A stretch of 64,000 nt of DNA from Coniella vitis (Eukaryota > Ascomycota > Sordariomycetes > Diaporthales > Schizoparmaceae). Every line of letters begins with the position of its first letter. Within the stretch, counting starts at the first letter, position 1. Position numbers and translations under genes: made by a program. The notes under the pieces are model-generated. The model did not search any database. It worked only from the letters and a program-made list of their open reading frames with translations, and had not been told where the DNA came from. Shown here piece after piece: positions 58,285 to 64,000 of this stretch. Where the stretch lies: NCBI GenBank assembly GCA_011317545.1, contig WUJK01000008.1, forward strand, positions 1,488,001 through 1,552,000, given 5' to 3'.

Positions 58285-61200
58285 AGGTCGTGCGTGCATT
58301 GAACGGTGGATAATTGCTATGTATACTGCTTTTATGGCTACTCTGTGACAATTTTTAAAGACACTGGCTTGGGTTATAAATGCTACGGCATGGAGCTAGC
58401 GCTCGGACTTTGCAAGATGGCTGCTTGTTTTGCGCGGCAATTTTGATACCCCAAAAAAAGACTTTTTGAATAAGAGACATCAAACCCCAGACAACAAAAT
58501 TCATGTACAGTGGAGATACATACAGCTCAGATACAACTTTGCCCATCATGGCTAAATCCATGAGTGAGGTGGGGGTTTCAAAGTTCTCTGCGCTCAAAGG
58601 CATCTACATACTATATATGCACAGGCTCATCTCCGCTCTTGTCTGCGTTTGACGGACGAGACACAACATAGTACTTGAAATGCTATTTAAAGGTTTGTAG
58701 GGCAAAGCCATGGTTTTCCCCAGCTTCATAGATCGACGATCTCGGCGAACGGTGTGGAATATGGCGTCTTCATGAGGCGGAAAGCAACGCAAAGCTCAAG
58801 CCGAAGCGAACTTTGGTGCAGAACTCCGCCTCCGATTTATCTAGGACCTGTCGATTGGAAGATTGACATCATGAGAGAATTTTGATGGCTCCTTGGAGTA
58901 ATCGAACTGCCGCAGCAATCAACCCTGAATTCACCGGAGCGAACAGGGGATCGCTGGGCACAGATCCAAACACGTTTATTGTGCCAAACGCGCAGTTTGT
59001 AGAAGAGAGTAGGCAAAGATACACCGTGGGCCAAGGCGCGAATGTCCCACGATGGAAATGACAGCTTGTAAGCCGTCTTTCCCCAGGCGAGGGGAGACAA
59101 GACCGAACCGTCTTCTCCTCATGAGCTGCACGCAATGACCGGGTGCCAAAGCCGACCTTCGTCTCGTCCTTCGGCACGAAAGGATGTGTGTCCGTTTTAG
59201 TCCCACTGTTGCACTTGAATCTACACCAGCAGGGTGGATAGGACGGGCTGTCTAGGCCCTGGTGTTGTTCTCCCACGAGACCAATGAAAGAAGTAGCCGT
59301 CTTGTGCATGGTGAGAGACGCAGCGGCAGGCATTTTGTGGGTTTTGAAAGAGTGTGCACAAGCCTGTCAAGGCAAATGTGAGGGCGGCAGACAAATGAGC
59401 AAGCCTGTGGTGGGAGATGAGGACCACACGACAGAAGGGGGAGAGAGCGAGAAAGGGAAAAGGGAGGGGAAACCGAGCCAAGAGCGCATCGGCGTGCGAG
59501 ACAAGCAGAATCGTCGCGTCCAGCTCGCTCTCGGAACTCGCTCACCGTTGTAGTGCTTATTGAAACTGCAAATCCAAACCTGATTTGCAAGCCATGCCTG
59601 TGTGCTCGCGACCCAGCAGCACGTTTGGAAGCGCAGAGGTTGGCAGCCGAGTGCGGGTTGTAAGGAGTTTGAGTTGGGAAGAAGATGAAGTGTTAAAGAG
59701 TTTGAAGGTTGAAAAATTTATGCGCTTGAAGTAGGAAAACATATGGCAGGGGGCGTGTGGGCAGGGATTGAGCTGCCCCACAGCTCCGCCAATTCTGAGC
59801 CAATCAAACGATGGCTGGTATCATTCACGGACTAAATATATGCCGTGCCTCCGGGCCCCACCCAAACTTCCGAATCACTGTTGAGCCGCGATGGCTTGCC
59901 GGCTGGCTTCTTCCTTTCTTCTTCTCTCTTCATACACTATTCAATCGCAGGACTAATCAACCGATTTTGAAGCGATCACCTCGATACGCGGTCATATTTA
60001 CCTGCCAGATGATACTGGATTCTGTCTGTCACCATTTCTGCATTTGCAGCCCGACGACCGCTTCTTGCCATGCTGTTGCTACGCGGGAAGACAGCGTTTC
60101 CGACAGATGAAGCTATTGTTCTCTCTTGTCTCCAGCAGAGAACGTCTTGTGTCTAGATAGATTCTTCTGCCAACTTGTCGATGCAGCTGACGATGGACTG
60201 CATCGTCTGACATCGATATGGAGGCTCGCAAGTGCTCGTCCGCGCAAGTTGGATGGTCGAATTTGGCCATTATTGGTGACCTTACGATGTCGAGTCCACT
60301 TATTCAAGATGTGATGAAGTCTGTTGCTGGGGGACAATATCGACTTCCGGTCGCCCGCATGGTGCCCTCTCCTTCTTACGGACCTCATACCTGCCCGCGT
60401 GCTCGCAACGTGCCTCGTTGCCCCTGGAAGCTGTCTGGGCGGGCGACTGACGACATGCAAGGCTCCTACGGGGGGGATTGGCTGAGAATGTTGTTCCTGT
60501 TATGCATGGCAGGCCAGGCTGGCTCATGCCGTGCTACTGCGCTTAGCCACTCACGCAACCGGTGCCTGATGGCCATGAGGTTGCGCGTAGGTTCTCCGTC
60601 TCTTTTGTATATGCCGCCTATAGCCATGCTCTCGCCAGATTACTCGCGAGCATCCCCCAACCCCCACCAGCTCTGACGGATTAGTGACATTCGAGCAATC
60701 AGAAACAGCCGATCAAGGTCCAAGTGTGCGGTGGCACATTGAGGGTCAGCTGAGTTCGGGGCCTGGCTGTTCAGTGGTGTCAACGTTGCAACTCGGTGAA
60801 TATTGCCTAGGGAAGGGGTGGCAGCTTGAAATGGCCGGAAGATGCCAATCATCAATCACCACGGGCATCGTGGGTCACCAATCACACCGAATGTCGTCAG
60901 CAAGACGCAACCATCACAGACACGCCAATGGACTCGTTTCGATCCATTCCCGTGATCTATTGTGAATCTTCCAGTCTTTGACCGTCCATCTTGTGCTCGT
61001 CCGTTTTGCAGTATGGCATGTCTCTAGGGTCCTGGACAACATGAGGGCCACCTCACCGGCCCGTCGAAGTGGCACTAGATCGTCTCGCCTCATGAGGATA
61101 GGAACTCCGTGCAAAGGGACAAGGAGGGGTAAACAAGCTCGTCAAATGAAGCCTTGCGTGGCCCCTCATCTGTCTATAAATTGGACTTGAGCTCTTCAAC

Positions 61201-63050
61201 GATGAGTTGTTGCCAATGTCCCAGCTACTGCAACACGGGTAAAGAGGCTTGACCAAGCCGACATTCCATTGCAAGAGACGCCAGGCCCTCCACCACATAC
61301 TACTTACAAGTCCCAAACAACTTTCTTTCTTCAATATCCGCTCACCGTCTCTCGATCACTGAAGCCTGGCCTCAGTTTGTGGCAACAGCACTCCTCGCCA
61401 TTACATTCAACCAGCGAAAGTAGAGTACAGGGATTTTGTTTCCCAAGCTGCACCCCGTTGCAACAATGAAGTCGTTCTTGCATTCACCCAGGCCCAGCTC
61501 TTCGGAGCAGCCCAAGACAGACCCGAAGCCGGACCCGAAGCCGGACCCTCACCCCATCGACCCCTGTAAGTGCTCAAATCACATGAGTGCAGCAGACTGC
61601 AAGAGAGCGACAGCAGACTCGCGGTGCACAGTCCCGCAAGGAAATCGTGGCTGCTGCTCCGAGGCTCTGCCGCTCACTGAGTTGAAGTGGAAGATGTTTC
61701 ATCCCCCCCCCCCCTTTTCTTTTGTCGTTGTCAGCTGACGATGAAACCTGCCACCAGTGTATGGATACTGACGTGCAGATATGGGTTCATGGCACTGTCA
61801 TTGGGAAAAGTAACCGACAAGGGGGCAGACCGGTCAAGCAAATCCCGTGGGGATGCCTGTCAATGCGCACGGCAATGTGGGCTGCGGCTTACTGTTTCCA
61901 TCCATGATCCATTGCAGATGTCAGGTCTATTACTATGTACCTGTTGGGCACTGGTTGCGCCGGAGCCCTATCTTTGTTACAACGGCGGAGGACACCATGA
62001 TTCCGACTGATTTCATGTGCTTCTGATGGCTTTTTGCTGCCATGCTGTGTGTTGCGCTGGCTGTGATTGTTGTTCGTTTGTCTGATTCAATTGTCGCTCA
62101 TCGTCAGCTTTATTATCAAAGTACTGTTTGGTGTCTTGTCGTGTGTACAGCGCGTGGCAAGTGGTTTCAATATTCCCAATTCTCCCTATTCCTAGCTTCG
62201 GGCATTTCTCATCACAACGCTATGAAAGTCATTCCATCCGTTGCTGAACCGGCGCTTCCCGTTCGAGTCATCTTCACCTCTGTGTGTATGCCACCCTTTT
62301 TGAAATATGCCACCCACCCCGTCGCTGTCCTTCGGCCCGTTCGATCCAGACATGGCCATTGTCCAGGCCAGCATGGCCATCCAGCCGACGGGGTCACTGT
62401 CTGAAGACGTGGCCAAGATAAGGCGGTATGTCTATCAAAGATCTGCCGCCGATGAGGCCCAGTGCCACAAACCCAAAAGCCGTACCTTATGACTATAGGA
62501 CGGTAGACTAGCTGGCACGTTGTGGATAGCTGACTCTGTAACTGTAACAACATACGTAAGTAACAGCCCTCCGTGCCTTCGTGGACCGCGCAGTAAGCCG
62601 ATGCGCGGTGCTTCTTGTGGGACGAGTGAGTGCGATCTAATGGACGATAGATCGGGATGGTGGTACAACATGGCGGAGATTTGCTGGCGTTTGAATGCCT
62701 ACATGAGTTGTCTTCAAAGGTACGTCCGAGTTACCTCGGAAGACCAATGCCTCTTGTGTACACATACCGCTGTATGCTTCTTGAATCCAACGAGCAGGGA
62801 GTACCAAGTTCACCGGTTACCATACCCGTCCACTCCCCTGCCGGTCCCTAGTGATGTATGTTCCATGCAAGGAACTCGGTGAAAACGGTCATGGGAGCCT
62901 CGGATGACGGCATGCTCGTAGTGTCTGTTGTGGTGGCTTCCATTTCTTCTCTTGTCCTTCTTTTTGCACTCCATCCCGTCCTTGAACCTGACACAGTACT
63001 ATTTCCCGGTGCGGGACTGAAGGGAGCCAAGAAACGCCTCTTGCCCTTCG
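58285..63050. other. 4.8-kb gene-poor region
   Basis: Apart from the weak candidate at 61466 I see no gene. There is one TACTATGTAC motif at 61931-61940 and a C-run at about 61703-61714. Open frames on both strands are short and lack motifs. No tRNA or transposon is recognised. Confidence 0.45.
61466..61907 (+). CDS. Candidate small Cys-containing protein, low confidence
   Basis: A possible two-exon gene, 61466-61565 and 61735-61907, encodes 90 residues. A perfect GTAAGT donor at 61566 and a strongly pyrimidine-tracted CAG acceptor at 61734 agree in phase (phase 1). The N-terminal half is a PKPDP tandem repeat (KTDPKPDPKPDPHPIDP), coded by 12-bp repeats; the second exon begins DDETCHQCMD with a CxxC. 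There is no signal peptide and no family resemblance. Reading through the intron gives a different Cys-rich frame, so splice choice matters. It could equally be non-coding. Confidence 0.3.
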
Positions 63051-64000
63051 CTACAGCGACGACGATGCGGGCGGGCAAAACTCCCAACTAACCCGCCAGA
63101 CGTCCGCTTCCCACTGCCTCGTGCCAGGCAGCCTTCCCGCAATGGCGTCCCGGCCCTGCCGCCAAATTGACCCAGTAGGACTTTCCACTGGTCTAGAGTC
63201 CAACTGGTGCAATGTACTTCTTGTCTCGCTGCCTACATGTGATGGAGGCGGCTCTGTTGCTGTCGCTACCGCCCTCCTGGAGGAGCGGGCCGGTATGGGG
63301 GGTACCAGTGATTGCTGCTGTCTCTGCGGTCTCCCCTGCGCCATCTCTTCATCCTCTCCGCCGTCCCAGTCCAGCTCATACTCGTCCTCCTGCCTCTGTC
63401 GGTTACTTTCCCAGTCAGGCCACCCATCAGCGGCCGCCCCAACTTCCAGAGGAGACAAACACAGCCTACGCCAAGGAGGGCGCGCCAATGGAGCAAGGCT
63501 ATCCACGCTCGCATTTTCTGCATTCGATTCAAATTCTGTGTCTGACAAAAGTGGCGAGACTGCCGTCATCCGTGGTGTCGTGGCCGTTGGGGTCATTGTT
63601 GCCTCAGCTCCTGGCCCCACGTTCCTCACCATTTCCACACCCGGAGACGGCACGCAAAACCCCCTGCCACACTCGTGTGTAGCGATACCTTGTCCCTGTT
63701 GTTGTCCGCGCTCGCTGGGCTGCTGCGCATCTCCAGAGCCTAGCCGCGGTGGCTCAATGATCCCATGCGGCCACTCGACCACGTGCAAATCAAACAAGAG
63801 TCTGTACAACCGACGGCAGAATTCCACGCGCAGCCCCTCGGGCACCCCGACCGCGGCCCAAATACCCGCGTGCCCCGTTGTGTATGCTTCGAGAGGCGCA
63901 GTGACGAGAAGGGTACCCAGTCCGTGGTGTGCAAACGTATGCAGAACGAGGTAGTCGGCCAGAGCCTCGTTCGTGCTAGGACGCGTTTTCTGTTGTCGTG
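63051..64000 (-). CDS. Unrecognised gene, 3' part (5' end beyond window)
   Basis: An open frame runs on the minus strand from the right edge (64000) to a TAG at 63051, about 316 codons. The first 80 residues look folded and conserved: STNEALADYLVLHTFAHHGL, TAPLEAYTTGHAGIWAAVG and FCRRLYRLLFDLHVVEWPHG. The rest is Gly/Pro/Ser/Gln-rich with an acidic stretch (DWDGGEDEEM) and looks disordered. The last exon boundary is uncertain: a GTTAGT at 63095-63090 could be a donor leading to a different tail. No function recognised. A plus-strand frame of 277 codons over the same DNA is its shadow. Confidence 0.5.
   Translation of the reverse strand, partial: RQQKTRPSTNEALADYLVLHTFAHHGLGTLLVTAPLEAYTTGHAGIWAAVGVPEGLRVEFCRRLYRLLFDLHVVEWPHGIIEPPRLGSGDAQQPSERGQQQGQGIATHECGRGFCVPSPGVEMVRNVGPGAEATMTPTATTPRMTAVSPLLSDTEFESNAENASVDSLAPLARPPWRRLCLSPLEVGAAADGWPDWESNRQRQEDEYELDWDGGEDEEMAQGRPQRQQQSLVPPIPARSSRRAVATATEPPPSHVGSETRSTLHQLDSRPVESPTGSIWRQGRDAIAGRLPGTRQWEADVWRVSWEFCPPASSSL

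Noticed and set aside
60218..60676. 152-codon plus-strand ORF
   Set aside because: No motif; Cys/Arg/Ser-rich like chance frames and overlapped by frames on the other strand.
63121..63954. Plus-strand 277-codon ORF
   Set aside because: Shadow of the minus-strand frame, which runs off the window edge and has the more protein-like sequence.

Overview
This window reads as nuclear DNA of a filamentous ascomycete, most likely a Sordariomycete and perhaps Hypocreales (the order is inferred from gene content and style, not proven). The evidence is: short spliceosomal introns of about 45-330 nt with GTAAGT/GTGAGT/GTCAGT-type donors and CAG/TAG acceptors; monocistronic genes on both strands; a PTH11/rhodopsin-type membrane protein; a Zn2Cys6 and a C2H2 regulator; and eukaryotic single-copy housekeeping genes (SWR1-complex Swc5, SSU-processome Sas10, Golgi COG1, cytosolic ribosomal protein uL1). 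I see no bacterial operons, CRISPR array, prophage or intact transposon.

Left part (1-21.6 kb) is gene-dense. In order it holds SWC5 (+), a GST-kappa/DsbA-like protein (-), an HSDL2-like short-chain dehydrogenase with a C-terminal AKL (+), a NIPA-type Mg2+ transporter (-), an unrecognised 503-residue protein (+), 3-ketodihydrosphingosine reductase (-), SAS10 (+), COG1 (+) and a delta3,delta2-enoyl-CoA isomerase with a C-terminal HKL (-). Middle part (21.6-41.9 kb) holds an MCT-like MFS transporter (+), a PQ-loop vacuolar amino-acid transporter (-), a peroxisomal-type NADH pyrophosphatase (+), ribosomal protein L10a/uL1 (+), a seven-helix rhodopsin-like protein with a polyQ tail (+) and a coiled-coil protein (+). 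Right part (42-64 kb) is gene-poor: a C2H2 protein with an unresolved start (-), an unrecognised protein (+), a long Zn2Cys6-type regulator with a polyQ/H tract (+), a weak candidate small gene, and the 3' part of an unrecognised gene running off the right edge (-).

Most genes are unrelated housekeeping functions and there is no convincing biosynthetic cluster. Two themes recur. Several proteins point to the peroxisome or lipid/redox metabolism: the AKL-ending SDR, the HKL-ending enoyl-CoA isomerase, the NADH pyrophosphatase and the GST-kappa-like protein. A short palindrome, TACTATGTACATAGTA and its half-forms, recurs in the non-coding DNA far more often than a 9-mer should by chance; I consider it the most interesting unexplained signal. 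Exon structures were derived by hand from splice consensus, reading phase and family conservation. All coordinates include the stop codon. Function calls rest on remembered family motifs, with no database search.
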